Assembly: GCA_903913865.1 (NCBI GenBank)
Contig: CAIWMU010000142.1
Coordinates: 42,761 to 106,760, forward strand
Length of the DNA: 64,000 bases
Source of the DNA: an uncultured Verrucomicrobia subdivision 3 bacterium
Lineage (GTDB): Bacteria; Verrucomicrobiota; Verrucomicrobiia; Limisphaerales; UBA8199
Direction of reading: 5' to 3'
Below the pieces are notes generated by a model that saw nothing but the letters and a program-made list of their open reading frames with translations, was not told where the DNA came from and ran no database searches. The position numbers were made by a program, and so were the translations under genes. Positions 48,404 through 57,530 of the stretch are shown piece by piece. Positions within the stretch are counted from its first letter, which is position 1, and the number at the start of each line of letters is the position of its first letter.

Positions 48404-49666
48404 TCATTTGATGTAGATGAGCGAGGGGGCTGTGGTGAGGGAAAAACGTCCCCTTTCTGGAAGGCAGATGGCCAGCTGGGCACCATCACCACCATGCTTT
48501 TGGAACTTGGATCGCAGGTCGGAGACGACGCGGCGAATCTCCTGATCGTCACTGGCTGTGTCGGAGAAGCAGGATTTCAGTTCATCGGCATGACGCCAAT
48601 CGAAGACATTCTTCCGCCCCACTGATTCTGTGAGTTCCTGGCGGAGCTGGGCGAGGGGTTCCGTGGCATCCTTGTAGGAGGTGATGGCTGGCGCACCGGT
48701 CTTGGCACGTTTGGCCAGAAAGAGCATGACGATGAATTCGCGCGGGGTGAGGTCCAGAACCCTGCCATTGATGGAGACCTGACGGCGGATGGTGTCGAGC
48801 TCGAGACGGATGCTCTCTCCGGCGCTGGTGCGGATGTTCTGGCGGCAGGCTTCCACAAGTCGGCTGAAGGTGCCTGCCTTTTGCCCGAGGTCCCTCACAA
48901 ACAGGTTGCGAAGGGGCACAAATGGGACGCGGGCCAGTTCCACTGTGGCATTTGCCGGATCGTGGACGACTTTATCACGGTCTGTGAGGGGAATACCTGG
49001 CTGGCGGGGGAACCAGAAATCGCGCAGGGTCTCAAAGGGTTCACTCACGAGGACGTGGGTGAGGATGTCTGTCTCCCGGGCTGCGAGTGTCATGCAGGCG
49101 TACATGAGCGCGCCCATGGTCTTGCGTCCACCAGCTATGGAAGCTACGAGCCTGACATCCGGGTTTTCCACAATGGCGCGAACCTGCTCGAGGAGGAAAT
49201 CAGCAGCGGCTTCGTTATCACTGCGGGAGCGGATATCGGCGAGTTCGCGGGTAAGGTGGGTTTTAGGATCCGGGGCGGTGATGATCGGGATGTCATTGGC
49301 CGTGGGACCGAATAGGAGTTTGCCGGTGAGGTCATGGCCGGCATTCTGGAGCGAGGCACGGAGAGCATCCCATGGGGTCTGGTTGTTCAGGGTCGGGGAG
49401 GGCAAAAAGAGCTTGGCGACCTCCTGCCTGCCTGCGGTGGTGGTGACAACCCTGACGCGGGTGGGAATGATTGGTTCTTCGGGATCACAGGCCAGGGCCC
49501 AGATGGTTTCTGTAAGGATGGCGGGGGACATTCCAGTGACCGCAAGCAGGGTGGTGGCAGGGCCGAAATCCTCAGGCTTGGGAACTGGCGGGAGAGAGTG
49601 GGTTGCGCCAGGCTTCCCTGCCCTGGCCGGGGTTTTCACACGGGTGGTTTTCTTTGGGGATGCCAT
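48404..49666 (-). CDS. CARF protein of the NE0113 / ring-nuclease-like family fused to a winged helix
   Basis: The 420-residue protein has an N-terminal CARF domain (about 38-230) beginning TTLLAVTGMSPAILTETIWAL and containing SIAGGRKTMGALMYA, as in the TIGR02584/NE0113 CRISPR-associated family, some members of which are called ring nucleases. The C-terminal 130 residues differ from a nuclease: LELDTIRRQVSINGRVLDLTPREFIVMLFLAKR ... IRRVVSDLRSKF ... LPERGRFSL is the pattern of an OmpR/PhoB-type winged helix. A CARF sensor plus DNA-binding domain suggests a cyclic-oligoadenylate-responsive transcription regulator, possibly with ring-nuclease activity that ends the signal. It starts 37 nt after the CARF-nuclease gene. 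The fusion is clear to the eye; the role is inferred. Confidence 0.85.
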   Translation of the reverse strand: MASPKKTTRVKTPARAGKPGATHSLPPVPKPEDFGPATTLLAVTGMSPAILTETIWALACDPEEPIIPTRVRVVTTTAGRQEVAKLFLPSPTLNNQTPWDALRASLQNAGHDLTGKLLFGPTANDIPIITAPDPKTHLTRELADIRSRSDNEAAADFLLEQVRAIVENPDVRLVASIAGGRKTMGALMYACMTLAARETDILTHVLVSEPFETLRDFWFPRQPGIPLTDRDKVVHDPANATVELARVPFVPLRNLFVRDLGQKAGTFSRLVEACRQNIRTSAGESIRLELDTIRRQVSINGRVLDLTPREFIVMLFLAKRAKTGAPAITSYKDATEPLAQLRQELTESVGRKNVFDWRHADELKSCFSDTASDDQEIRRVVSDLRSKFQKHGGDGAQLAICLPERGRFSLTTAPSLIYIK

Positions 49667-49703
49667 TTTGATGCAGGGTTGGGGGTTATGTGGGCGGAGT
49701 AGT

Positions 49704-50888
49704 TCAGGTCGTGGCGCGTGTGCGTGCTGTGAGGAGTGCCCTGAGCTGGTCGGAGCTGGCTGGACTATCCGGGTGGAGCAGCGGGCGGAGGTCGCGCAGG
49801 AGATAATCCTTGAGAATCACTGCAAGACCTCGGCTGCGGGCAAATTCGACCGCCTGGGAAGGCAATTGCTCCCTGCGAACGCAGATAACGCGCCCCAGCA
49901 GGCCGGCAACCTCGCTGATGGCGAGCAGATCCTCCTTGAGGGGTTTGAGATCCCGCTCGCGAAGTTCACTGGAGAGTTTCTCGAGGTGTTCCTCGATCTG
50001 CGGTGTGAGGCCTATCTGGCCAATAATGAGGGTACGGAGCTTGTCCATGCGTGACCCGGCATCTTTGCGATCCTTGCAATCCACGAGCCAAAGTTTCCCG
50101 GCCCAGTTGAAGACAAGGTCCAGTTCACCCTCCTCGCGGCCCGAGCCGCCCTGGGCCCTTGGGATGAGGCGAACACTGCGTTGAACAAAAGGAACTCCCA
50201 GCTTGAGAAGGGCAAATGCGGTGGCGTATTCAAGGCCATCCCCTGCCCGGCTGTCCGGCTCCTGAACATCCATGGAAAGGTAGGTGCGAAAATCGAACCC
50301 TTTCTTAAGGAGGATCTGGAACTGGTTTTCCGGTGCGGCCTGTCCCCGTTCGTTCAATTCGAGCCGCTGCCCGGGGCTCGTGATTTCGGCGGCATCCAAC
50401 TGGCAGCGCAGCAGAGCGAGCGGATCAAGGTCCTTTGCAAGGTGGGGATTGAGCTTGAAGTCGGGCTGGGGCAGGAGGTCTGTTCCCTGGGGAACGAACG
50501 GAAAAACGCGCAGATCCCGCTCAAGATAGAAGAAGGGAATTCCAGCCAGACGGCACCACTCGGAGGCAGCGATCGCCATGAGCTTGTTGCCGCCAGTGAT
50601 GTTGACCCGGCAGTTGCTTTCATCCAGGCCATGTTCCTCTGCCGCCCCGGCCATGCCATCCACAATTCCGCCGAAACGGTCATGGGGGATGGATCGTAAT
50701 TCGACAGACATGGGGTGGGGAGAGTCGGGCGCCTCAAAGAACGCCTTCAATCGTTCAGCCGGGCGCTTGGACTCAGCCTCCTCGGCTGAATGGAACAAGA
50801 TAAGCCTGGAGGGGAGCACATTGAATACGCTGAGAACCTGCGGCCAGATCTGCCGCGATGCGAGGGATAGCAGTGTCAGTTGTTCCAT
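49704..50888 (-). CDS. CARF-PD-(D/E)XK nuclease, Card1/Can2 (DUF1887) type
   Basis: The 394-residue product has an N-terminal CARF domain with NITGGNKLMAIAASEW (about 96-111) and a C-terminal nuclease domain. The PD-(D/E)XK residues line up as Glu220 in GLEYATAFAL, Asp257 in REEGELDLVF and Asp270-x-Lys272 in LWLVDCKDRK. This is the plan of Card1/Can2, a dimer that on binding cyclic tetra-adenylate (or hexa-adenylate) cuts or nicks DNA and RNA without sequence specificity. All key residues appear to be present. It lies between two other CARF genes in the cas operon and is a likely effector of the Cas10 signal made during target RNA recognition. Confidence 0.86.
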   Translation of the reverse strand: MEQLTLLSLASRQIWPQVLSVFNVLPSRLILFHSAEEAESKRPAERLKAFFEAPDSPHPMSVELRSIPHDRFGGIVDGMAGAAEEHGLDESNCRVNITGGNKLMAIAASEWCRLAGIPFFYLERDLRVFPFVPQGTDLLPQPDFKLNPHLAKDLDPLALLRCQLDAAEITSPGQRLELNERGQAAPENQFQILLKKGFDFRTYLSMDVQEPDSRAGDGLEYATAFALLKLGVPFVQRSVRLIPRAQGGSGREEGELDLVFNWAGKLWLVDCKDRKDAGSRMDKLRTLIIGQIGLTPQIEEHLEKLSSELRERDLKPLKEDLLAISEVAGLLGRVICVRREQLPSQAVEFARSRGLAVILKDYLLRDLRPLLHPDSPASSDQLRALLTARTRATT

Positions 50889-51008
50889 AGGATCGAGATT
50901 AACCGGTGGTCAGATGCGGGACAATGGCGGGGACGTTCGATGACGTCAGCCGGGCGGGATGGTGGCTCCCGCACGGACTCCGGATGATGGAAGGTCGTTG
51001 GTGGGGAG

Positions 51009-52205
51009 TCACACGAGTGCGTGGGGACGTTTCTCACAGGTCCACCAGGGGAGGACTTCCGGCATGTGTGCTCGGAAAAGTCTCCGGAGAATAGGTTCGA
51101 TCGATTGTAGCACTGACGCAGCGATCGCCTCTCCGCCGTGGCCATAGATGGTCTCATTGCGCTGGCGAACAAGCCCCATCAGGAACGTGTCTCGAAGGTA
51201 TGCTTCGGCCATCGGGTCAGCACACGCCTTTAGAATCTCCCAAGACATCTGGGAGCCAAGAAAAATCTCCTTCTGTGTCCCGGAAGTCGGCAACTGGCAC
51301 ACGATCGATTGCGCCCTGGCGGGCAGCCCGGAAAAGCCGTTGGTTGTGTATGGGGGCCTGACACCAAATTGGCTAAACAACCGGACTTTGGCGGCCTGCT
51401 CGACACCCCTGTAGTACCTGGCCATGGCCTCTTCAGTATCCCCCCAGCGAACCAATTCATCAGCACCAGCGAGAAGTTCCCCCAGCAACTCGGGCCCGCA
51501 CGGATCGGCCTTCTGGAGATGGGTGAGGTGGTCTTTGATGGTTTGGGAGAATTTCGCCGCATGGGTGGCTGCTTTGGCAAAGTTTAACCGCTGCCATTCA
51601 TGGAGGCACAAGGCTTTCTGGCACTCAATCATGGATTGGTCCCCATAGGTTTTAAGAACCCGCTCGGCGGCAAGAAATGTTCCAGCATTGAACAGTTCTC
51701 CAGCGATCTGCCTGTCACGGTCCAGAAAGAACTGGCGGGTGCTGAACGGAGCAATGACTTCGCTCCCGGTGACGACGACGCCGTTTTCTCTTTTGCCCAC
51801 AGTGAAGTTTACTTCCTCAATATCCTCATCCAATGCGGCGATGGTGGCCGCAGCGCTCATCTGCTTGGTACCCCCGGTGGGGTTTACGATCAGCTTTTCC
51901 CCGGGACGCAGGCAGGCCTTTGCCTTCCTGATGACCTCTGTGAACACCCGCCTGCAGCAGTGGATGTCGTCTGGATCAGAGATGGAATTGTAATCCTGCC
52001 CATCGGCATAAGGCTGGAATGTGAATTTGTCTTTAACGTAATCTCTGATCAGATCGGCGACAGGAATAGATAGCTTCGATGCGCTGGGGACCAACCAAAA
52101 GAGCCTGGGTTTTGTAAGTAGAATGGTCCGGGCCAATCCGACCGAGACATCGGATTGCTTTCCGGCGGTACCGGTTCCAACAGTAAGGATCAGCAGGGGA
52201 TTCAT
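51009..52205 (-). CDS. CARF-HEPN ribonuclease, Csm6/Csx1-like (TIGR02710 type)
   Basis: The 398-residue product begins with the CARF strand and loop LLILTVGTGTAGKQ and has IVNPTGGTKQMSAAATIAAL at about 105-124, the two ligand-binding motifs of the CARF fold. After a helical linker the C-terminal HEPN domain carries RQRNETIYGHG, in which Arg349 and His356 (R-x6-H) are the ribonuclease residues. The layout fits the TIGR02710 group of Csm6/Csx1-like proteins. Cyclic oligoadenylate from Cas10 would activate it to cleave single-stranded RNA and slow phage and host. A 333-nt gap separates it from cmr1, so it may have its own promoter. Confidence 0.85.
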   Translation of the reverse strand: MNPLLILTVGTGTAGKQSDVSVGLARTILLTKPRLFWLVPSASKLSIPVADLIRDYVKDKFTFQPYADGQDYNSISDPDDIHCCRRVFTEVIRKAKACLRPGEKLIVNPTGGTKQMSAAATIAALDEDIEEVNFTVGKRENGVVVTGSEVIAPFSTRQFFLDRDRQIAGELFNAGTFLAAERVLKTYGDQSMIECQKALCLHEWQRLNFAKAATHAAKFSQTIKDHLTHLQKADPCGPELLGELLAGADELVRWGDTEEAMARYYRGVEQAAKVRLFSQFGVRPPYTTNGFSGLPARAQSIVCQLPTSGTQKEIFLGSQMSWEILKACADPMAEAYLRDTFLMGLVRQRNETIYGHGGEAIAASVLQSIEPILRRLFRAHMPEVLPWWTCEKRPHALV

Positions 52206-52538
52206 GGGGATGGGAGTGGTGATTTTGCTTGGAACGTAGTTGGGATGGAACGAGTCAGTTGCGGTTCAAAACGGGTCGCATCAAGTTCAACGGGCTCCCC
52301 TGTTTGCGGATGCCCGCCGCGTCACGCCGAAGCGTTGCGGGAGGAGTGGGCTGGTTACAGCCCTCCTATAGTGGCCAACAAAGACCTTGCAACGACGCCT
52401 GACGGGCACCGGAAGAGAGTGACTCGGGGTGGAAGACTCACCCCTCGTCCCATTCTGTGTGGCTTGTAACATTCAATCTTTGGCCAACCCATGAGTTCAA
52501 GGTTCCCCTTTAGAGGGTCGGCAATTTGCTCATATGGG
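52206..52538. other. 333-base gap between cmr1 and the CARF-HEPN gene
   Basis: No convincing gene is present. A hairpin lies at 52342-52367: GGGCTG pairs with CAGCCC around a GTTA loop, extended by AGGA/TCCT with a 2-nt bulge. On the minus strand this could end part of the cmr transcript before the CARF genes, or separate their regulation. A promoter for the CARF genes is not evident. Confidence 0.35.
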
Positions 52539-53414
52539 CTATGAATATTTTGACTTCATCTGAACGATTGGGTCCGGAATGCCCTGCTTCAGGCGGGGTG
52601 CGCCAAACCGGGATTGCGGTCCCAGGACACGGTCAGCTGGGGCTTCAAAAACCACGATCCCGTAGGAGGATTCTGAAATCCTGACAGGCCGCATATGAAC
52701 GGCGCTGGCCTGACGTGGGAGGCTTGAGCCCAATGGGGTTGGCTTCGATTGTCCGGGTTTGCCGGCTGAAAATCCTGTGCGCAATCCACGAAGTTGCGCT
52801 CCGAGTGCCCCAATCAAGCCGTCTGCAGGGCCGTGATAGGAGCCCGCTTCCGCAATGAATGAGGGTGCGGCAGATCTGATCCGCGTTAATGTTTGCTTGA
52901 ACAGATCGCTCGAGAATGGCCGCTCCTTGCATTCAAAACAGCCCAGTCCTCGGGTGCTCCGCAAACCGAGACTCCCCAATAATAAAAACGCGTCAAGGGC
53001 GAGATCAAAAAGCTCCCGGGCCGCTTTGGACGGGGACCGGCGCCAGACGAGGATCATTTCAAAACTGGTCCTCTCTGGCAGTGCCCCAGTGGGAACCCAT
53101 CGTTGCCCCTTGCCACTCGCCTTTGCAAAGTAGAGAAGGTAACCCGCATTAGACATGGGTGTGAAGTTGATCGGCTGCCACTTTTTTGGAGCTTCCGGGG
53201 CTCGCACCCTGACTATCAAGGAACTGGAAGTGCCTGCATCTCCGGCCACGGAGCCGAAAACTTCCGATTCAAGTGCCGGGGATCCACCCAAGACGCGAAA
53301 CCACCAGCGAAGTTTGCCCCGGATGGATGGAGCACGCAACTCGGCTACATCCGGGCTGGCACCTGCACAGAAGCAGGGTGTAATGAAACTCAAATGAAAG
53401 GTGTGTGTGATCAT
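52539..53414 (-). CDS. cmr1: Type III-B RAMP protein Cmr1
   Basis: The ATG at 53414 overlaps the cmr6 stop as ATGA, giving 291 residues; a longer frame to 53516 runs inside cmr6. The start ITHTFHLSFITPCFCAGASPDVAELRAPSIRGKLRWWFRVLGG is the classic Cmr1/RAMP opening with the basic RGKLRWWFR stretch. A glycine-rich LGLRSTRGLGCFE follows near residue 160. Cmr1 caps the 3' end of the crRNA filament with Cmr6. In many loci cmr1 comes first; here it is the last cmr gene before the CARF genes. Confidence 0.93.
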   Translation of the reverse strand: MITHTFHLSFITPCFCAGASPDVAELRAPSIRGKLRWWFRVLGGSPALESEVFGSVAGDAGTSSSLIVRVRAPEAPKKWQPINFTPMSNAGYLLYFAKASGKGQRWVPTGALPERTSFEMILVWRRSPSKAARELFDLALDAFLLLGSLGLRSTRGLGCFECKERPFSSDLFKQTLTRIRSAAPSFIAEAGSYHGPADGLIGALGAQLRGLRTGFSAGKPGQSKPTPLGSSLPRQASAVHMRPVRISESSYGIVVFEAPADRVLGPQSRFGAPRLKQGIPDPIVQMKSKYS

Positions 53415-54766
53415 GGCATTTTTCCAGTTTTCCCAGGAAACATCGTATAGCTGAACGCCCGTATCGCTTCGACCATCGCGGTAGTCTTCTTTCCGGCATT
53501 CTTGATGCCATCCCAAAACGCTCGTCTGCTGCCGGGCGCGCCAGGCTCGAGACGGAGCGCACGGATGATGGCTTTCTTCTCCTCCTGTTCAGTCAATTTG
53601 CTGAACTTGTTCAACTTGTCGCGAAACTGGTCATCGCTCAGCTTGGCTATTTTGAAATCCTCCTGGGCTTCAGGAGTCAAGCTTCCGAGTATTTTCTCCT
53701 CCTGCTGCTTCGCCTTGATTGCGTTTTCCCGGGCCTCCTGTTCCGCCTTTTCCCGGGCGTCCCTCTCGATATTATTCTGACGCTCTATCGCGGCCAGCTT
53801 TAGGGCAATAGAGACGCAACTGTTAACCTCATCCGAAGTGTCGAACCATCCGTATCCGGCGGCGGTCTTGGCCCCCAATCCGAAAATGGCCAAGCCTTCA
53901 GCAAGCCATTGACGGGCGGCTGTGAGCGCTGATGAAGAACCGCGAAGGGGCAACACTTGGAACTTGAACACATGGCCTGCGGCAACGGCTGGAAAGATGA
54001 CAGGGATCGGGTCTTCAATGTCCAGTGCCACCGGCATCACGAGGGTCCTTCCCGGACTTTCCTTACGGCCATAATACTTTTGATGGTGGCTGGTGAGTAC
54101 ATCCAACTCAAGCTTTCCAAGCGGTGGGATGTCCAGTGGGAGTTCCTTAGCGAAAACATCGACCGGATGTGCAGGAAGGAAACTTACGCCACCCGCAAAA
54201 TGATCCGTCTTCGGCAGCTGCTGCTGAGCTGCAAGGCTGACTTGGGTCCACAATTCGGTTCCGATGGCATAGACAAAATCGGACTTAAGCCTCCGGGAAT
54301 CATTCAGTTCGACCTTCCACTCCCCTTCCCCCCAACCGAAAACAAGCGCGATGCGGGCAAGCAATTCGCCCAATTCAGCCGCCGATGCACCCGCATCTCG
54401 GCGCTCAATCAGGGATTGAATGGCTGCACGCCGGGCACATCCCTTCACGGCACTGCCGGGGATGTAGGGGAGGCCGAAGCGATCCAGACACATCCCGGCG
54501 TTCTCCATGACACCGCCAGCCATGTTGACCATGAGGCGGGATTGAAGTTGTGCATACAATGGTGGAGCATCGCACCCACAGGTGATGTCTGGTCGTGGGG
54601 GCGGGGTCGCAGCCCTTTTGGCGATGCTTCTTGAGAACCAAGACCTGCGTTCTTCCTCTGCTGCGCCTGGCTGTGCGAACCTGTCCATGTAAAGGGACCG
54701 GCTATCACACCTTGCGGCGTTTTCCCCCAAAACAGCCTGGGTGTCGCTTGGAATGAGTTCTGGCAT
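53411..54766 (-). CDS. cmr6: Type III-B RAMP protein Cmr6 with C-terminal extension
   Basis: From the ATG at 54766, 4 nt after the cmr5 stop, the product is 451 residues. The RAMP core fills about 1-320: LPYIPGSAVKGCARRAAI near 99-116, VFGWGEGEWKV, TDHFAGGVSFLPAHPV, PGRTLVMPVALD and the glycine-rich GLGAKTAAGYGWF at 296-308. This core is the normal Cmr6 length. Residues 320-451 are an addition: a charged coiled-coil-like helix (ERDAREKAEQEARENAIKAK) followed by LTEQEEKKAIIRALRLEPG and a basic tail. The role of the extension is unknown; it could bind RNA at the 3' end of the crRNA or recruit a partner. Confidence 0.92.
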   Translation of the reverse strand: MPELIPSDTQAVLGENAARCDSRSLYMDRFAQPGAAEEERRSWFSRSIAKRAATPPPRPDITCGCDAPPLYAQLQSRLMVNMAGGVMENAGMCLDRFGLPYIPGSAVKGCARRAAIQSLIERRDAGASAAELGELLARIALVFGWGEGEWKVELNDSRRLKSDFVYAIGTELWTQVSLAAQQQLPKTDHFAGGVSFLPAHPVDVFAKELPLDIPPLGKLELDVLTSHHQKYYGRKESPGRTLVMPVALDIEDPIPVIFPAVAAGHVFKFQVLPLRGSSSALTAARQWLAEGLAIFGLGAKTAAGYGWFDTSDEVNSCVSIALKLAAIERQNNIERDAREKAEQEARENAIKAKQQEEKILGSLTPEAQEDFKIAKLSDDQFRDKLNKFSKLTEQEEKKAIIRALRLEPGAPGSRRAFWDGIKNAGKKTTAMVEAIRAFSYTMFPGKTGKMP

Positions 54767-54770
54767 GATA

Positions 54771-55118
54771 TCAATCCTTTTGAGCAAACCGTTTGAGATA
54801 GGAAATATAGGCAAGAGCCTCGGATGTGGCGCGCTGAAGATCGATGGATTTCCTCTGACTCAAATCCTGAATCAGGCCATCGGTTGTGCCCAGACCCTTT
54901 TTAATCATGTCACGGTCGACAAGATGTGCCGCAGTGTGGTCCATGGCTATCTTCATGTCCTTGCGGTTCTCCCCACCCCCTTCAGCCCTGCAAAAGGCGG
55001 CGGTGGCCAGAAGCCCGTTCCCAAGGATCATGGCCGGGAGCTTGCTGACTGCAGCGCGCTTTAGATCCCCAACTTTCGCAAGGGCGTTTGCAGCCCGGAT
55101 TTGTTCAAGATTCTTCAT
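54771..55118 (-). CDS. cmr5: Type III-B small subunit Cmr5
   Basis: The 115-residue, all-helical product contains EQIRAANALAKVGDLK and KLPAMILGNGLLATAAFCRA, the typical start of Cmr5, and HTAAHLVDRDMIK. Cmr5 subunits line the inner side of the Cmr filament and hold the target RNA strand. It starts 3 nt after the cmr4 stop and ends 4 nt before the cmr6 start, so translation is coupled. Length is normal. Confidence 0.92.
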   Translation of the reverse strand: MKNLEQIRAANALAKVGDLKRAAVSKLPAMILGNGLLATAAFCRAEGGGENRKDMKIAMDHTAAHLVDRDMIKKGLGTTDGLIQDLSQRKSIDLQRATSEALAYISYLKRFAQKD

Positions 55119-55121
55119 GGC

Positions 55122-56081
55122 TCAACCTTTCTTGGTTTCGGTGAGAACAGTGCTGCAGTAGCCAAGTCCGGTGGAGGCATCCCCACCGAACTGGAAGACT
55201 TTACCGTCAACCTTTCCTGCAAACTCGGTGATTGCGGCGCCCGGAGTCTTTTCCCGAAGCTTCGCCCCCCGGCCGGAGGTGAAATTCAATACCGCGTAAA
55301 ACAGGGTTTCGCCCGGGACATTCTCCTGGTTGAACAGTGCGCCTCCCTCAGCAGTACCGGTCTCGTCGCTGATACGCACATGCTGGGCGATCTCGCATGC
55401 GTTCTGGGTGAAGAAGCTCATCATTCCATCGCTGACGATCACGAGGCGTGAGGTAATCTCGTTCCAGATTTCATCACCCGGAAGCAGCCCTGCCAGAGTC
55501 TCGCCCAGGGCCGAGAGTCCAAGCCATGCCAGGTTCTCAAAGCAGTACTCCTCAAGCACGATTTTCCCATCCAAACTGACCTTGGAATTCGCCCCGGCAT
55601 CGAAGATCGCCTTCTCATCCGCAGGCTCCTTAAGGCCATTTAGAGCGGCAGTCCGAATGACGCCATCCCTTGCAGCCCTGCGGAGGGCGAGGGGGCATGT
55701 GATCCATGCGTAGCTGCCTTTAGCTGAGCGGATGGGGAACGCCAACACCCGGCCCTCACCGAACTGAATGGCACCGGTGAAGGCGGCTTTGTCGTTGTTT
55801 GAGCCGAACAGCCAGGCGGAATCCTGAACCACATCCACCACATGCTCCTTATCCTCATTTTCCCGGGTTGTGACACGCAGGAATTTCTTGTTTCCCTGTT
55901 CAAGATCGGCCTGCCATTGGTCTGCAAAACTGCCCTTTAGCGAGCTCGCCGGAATGACCGGGAAACCGGTATGGCGCTCGCGGATAATCGGTTGATCGAT
56001 TGCGCCGACGCTGGATCCGGCACCGACGTGCAGGGGGGTGCGGGTGAAGAGGCAGAGGACTTTTCTTTCTTGATTACTCAT
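55122..56081 (-). CDS. cmr4: Type III-B backbone RAMP Cmr4 (target RNA cleavage)
   Basis: The 319-residue product opens with LCLFTRTPLHVGAGSSVGAIDQPIIRERHTGFPVIPASSLKGSF. This region includes the Asp of AIDQPI, which corresponds to the residue that cuts target RNA at 6-nt steps in characterised Cmr complexes. Later blocks are LVIVSDGMMSFF and the glycine-rich FGGDASTGLGYC near the C-terminus. Several Cmr4 copies form the backbone of the effector. The presumed catalytic Asp is kept, so RNA cleavage should be active, which also switches off Cas10. Confidence 0.95.
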   Translation of the reverse strand: MSNQERKVLCLFTRTPLHVGAGSSVGAIDQPIIRERHTGFPVIPASSLKGSFADQWQADLEQGNKKFLRVTTRENEDKEHVVDVVQDSAWLFGSNNDKAAFTGAIQFGEGRVLAFPIRSAKGSYAWITCPLALRRAARDGVIRTAALNGLKEPADEKAIFDAGANSKVSLDGKIVLEEYCFENLAWLGLSALGETLAGLLPGDEIWNEITSRLVIVSDGMMSFFTQNACEIAQHVRISDETGTAEGGALFNQENVPGETLFYAVLNFTSGRGAKLREKTPGAAITEFAGKVDGKVFQFGGDASTGLGYCSTVLTETKKG

Positions 56082-56127
56082 ATTGGTTTTATGGATTTAC
56101 GGATTGGTTTATTGTTAATGGTGGATG

Positions 56128-57507
56128 TCATTGGGCGGTTTTGTGCAAGGACCACCTGCCACAGACGCCGAGACCGAAGCCTTTTTCACCCATGAGGGTA
56201 CTCCGACGGTTTTTGATTTCTGAGCCGTCCCCGCTCCCGTGCCAGTTCAAGGCGGTTGCCAATTTGACAGCCTCCTCGGGTGAATCGGCCTGGAAGTAGT
56301 AAACCGCACCCGCCGGAACCGCGAGGTGGGTGGACTTGGCCCCTGCTTTTGAGGCATTCCCACCAGCATCAATCCCGCCGCCCAGAGACCAACCTGTGAC
56401 GGGTAACGGTTTGGGAACAAGGGCTGAGACAAGGTGGGCCCCTATCGATGCTGCGGGTGATTCTGAATCGGATGTGCGGTAGCGACCCGAACGGCTTACA
56501 TTGCCGCTTCGGACGGTCAGCAGGACCTTTCCGGTGTTCGGACAAATCCAGTTGGGAATCCACCCACCAGGATGGGGGTTGATGGTTATCCCCTTTTGAC
56601 TCGTTCCCGCCATGATGGCTGGCCAAATGGCAGGGGTAAGAAGGACCCACTTCACCAGACATCCCTTTGCGCCCAGAAACTCATGCCCCAAACCGAGAGG
56701 CATTGGAAGATGCGTACCCGGGTTGAGCAACTCCGCCGTGCAAGCTCGCTGCTGGCCACCAACGAGGATCTGGTGCGAGGATTGCAGCAGATCTTTCAGC
56801 AAATCTCTTTTCTGGTCCAACTGACCATCCACCTTGTCCCAGGCTGCCCCAAGAACTCCCAACCGGAAGGCATCCCGCAACCGAAGGTAGTGCGCGGAGT
56901 AGATCTTTCCAGCCGCATCCCCCTGCCCTGTGGTCTGGGTCTCGGGATCAATGGCGATGCCAACATTGTGTTCCGCATCGAAGATGTCGCCATCATTGGC
57001 CGCATCGGCAACTCTCTCAGGTTCTTCGTTCAGATACGCTTCGTAATCCGCCACGGAGATCCACGCTTTGGCACCCGAATCCTTGGAAGGCGGACGAAGG
57101 GATGCCACCGCTCGAGTCAGGGGCTTCGGAAGGCTGCCTTGTAGCCATTGGCCACAGGCAGGCGAGAGGGATGGCACCAATGTGTCTGATTCGAGATCAC
57201 GGGGTCGGGGCATCAACCAGACGCAGGAGTTCCCATCGGCCGATGTTCGGACCGGGAACGGCCCTGCGGTGACCAGACTGCCGAAGAACTGTTCACGGAT
57301 CTCAAGGGTTTCACCGCGCCTGACGGTCCTATGACCATGGGCTGCAGGAATGGATGCCCGGTGCAGCGCGGCATGGAAAGCCGCATTGATGATATTGGGA
57401 AGGGGCCATGCGGCGCCGTGGCCTGCGAGGGCGCCTTCCATGGGACGTCCATCCCTAAAGAAAAGAACGTCGTTGGGTTGGAGCAGAATCGTGTTTTGTT
57501 TACTCAT
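56128..57507 (-). CDS. cmr3: Type III-B RAMP protein Cmr3
   Basis: The 459-residue product begins NTILLQPNDVLFFRDGRPMEG, the Cmr3 opening, and has a glycine-rich loop (GWSLGGGIDAGGN) and GEKGFGLGVCGRW at the end. Cmr3 binds the 5' tag of the crRNA and contacts Cas10. The last 8 nt of the repeat before each spacer (CTGGTGAC in the minus-strand sense) would be the tag it recognises. It lies 23 nt after cmr2. The length is somewhat above average because of a central insert. Confidence 0.93.
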   Translation of the reverse strand: MSKQNTILLQPNDVLFFRDGRPMEGALAGHGAAWPLPNIINAAFHAALHRASIPAAHGHRTVRRGETLEIREQFFGSLVTAGPFPVRTSADGNSCVWLMPRPRDLESDTLVPSLSPACGQWLQGSLPKPLTRAVASLRPPSKDSGAKAWISVADYEAYLNEEPERVADAANDGDIFDAEHNVGIAIDPETQTTGQGDAAGKIYSAHYLRLRDAFRLGVLGAAWDKVDGQLDQKRDLLKDLLQSSHQILVGGQQRACTAELLNPGTHLPMPLGLGHEFLGAKGCLVKWVLLTPAIWPAIMAGTSQKGITINPHPGGWIPNWICPNTGKVLLTVRSGNVSRSGRYRTSDSESPAASIGAHLVSALVPKPLPVTGWSLGGGIDAGGNASKAGAKSTHLAVPAGAVYYFQADSPEEAVKLATALNWHGSGDGSEIKNRRSTLMGEKGFGLGVCGRWSLHKTAQ

Positions 57508-57530
57508 GGCTGGGTTTGCTTTTCAGCGTG

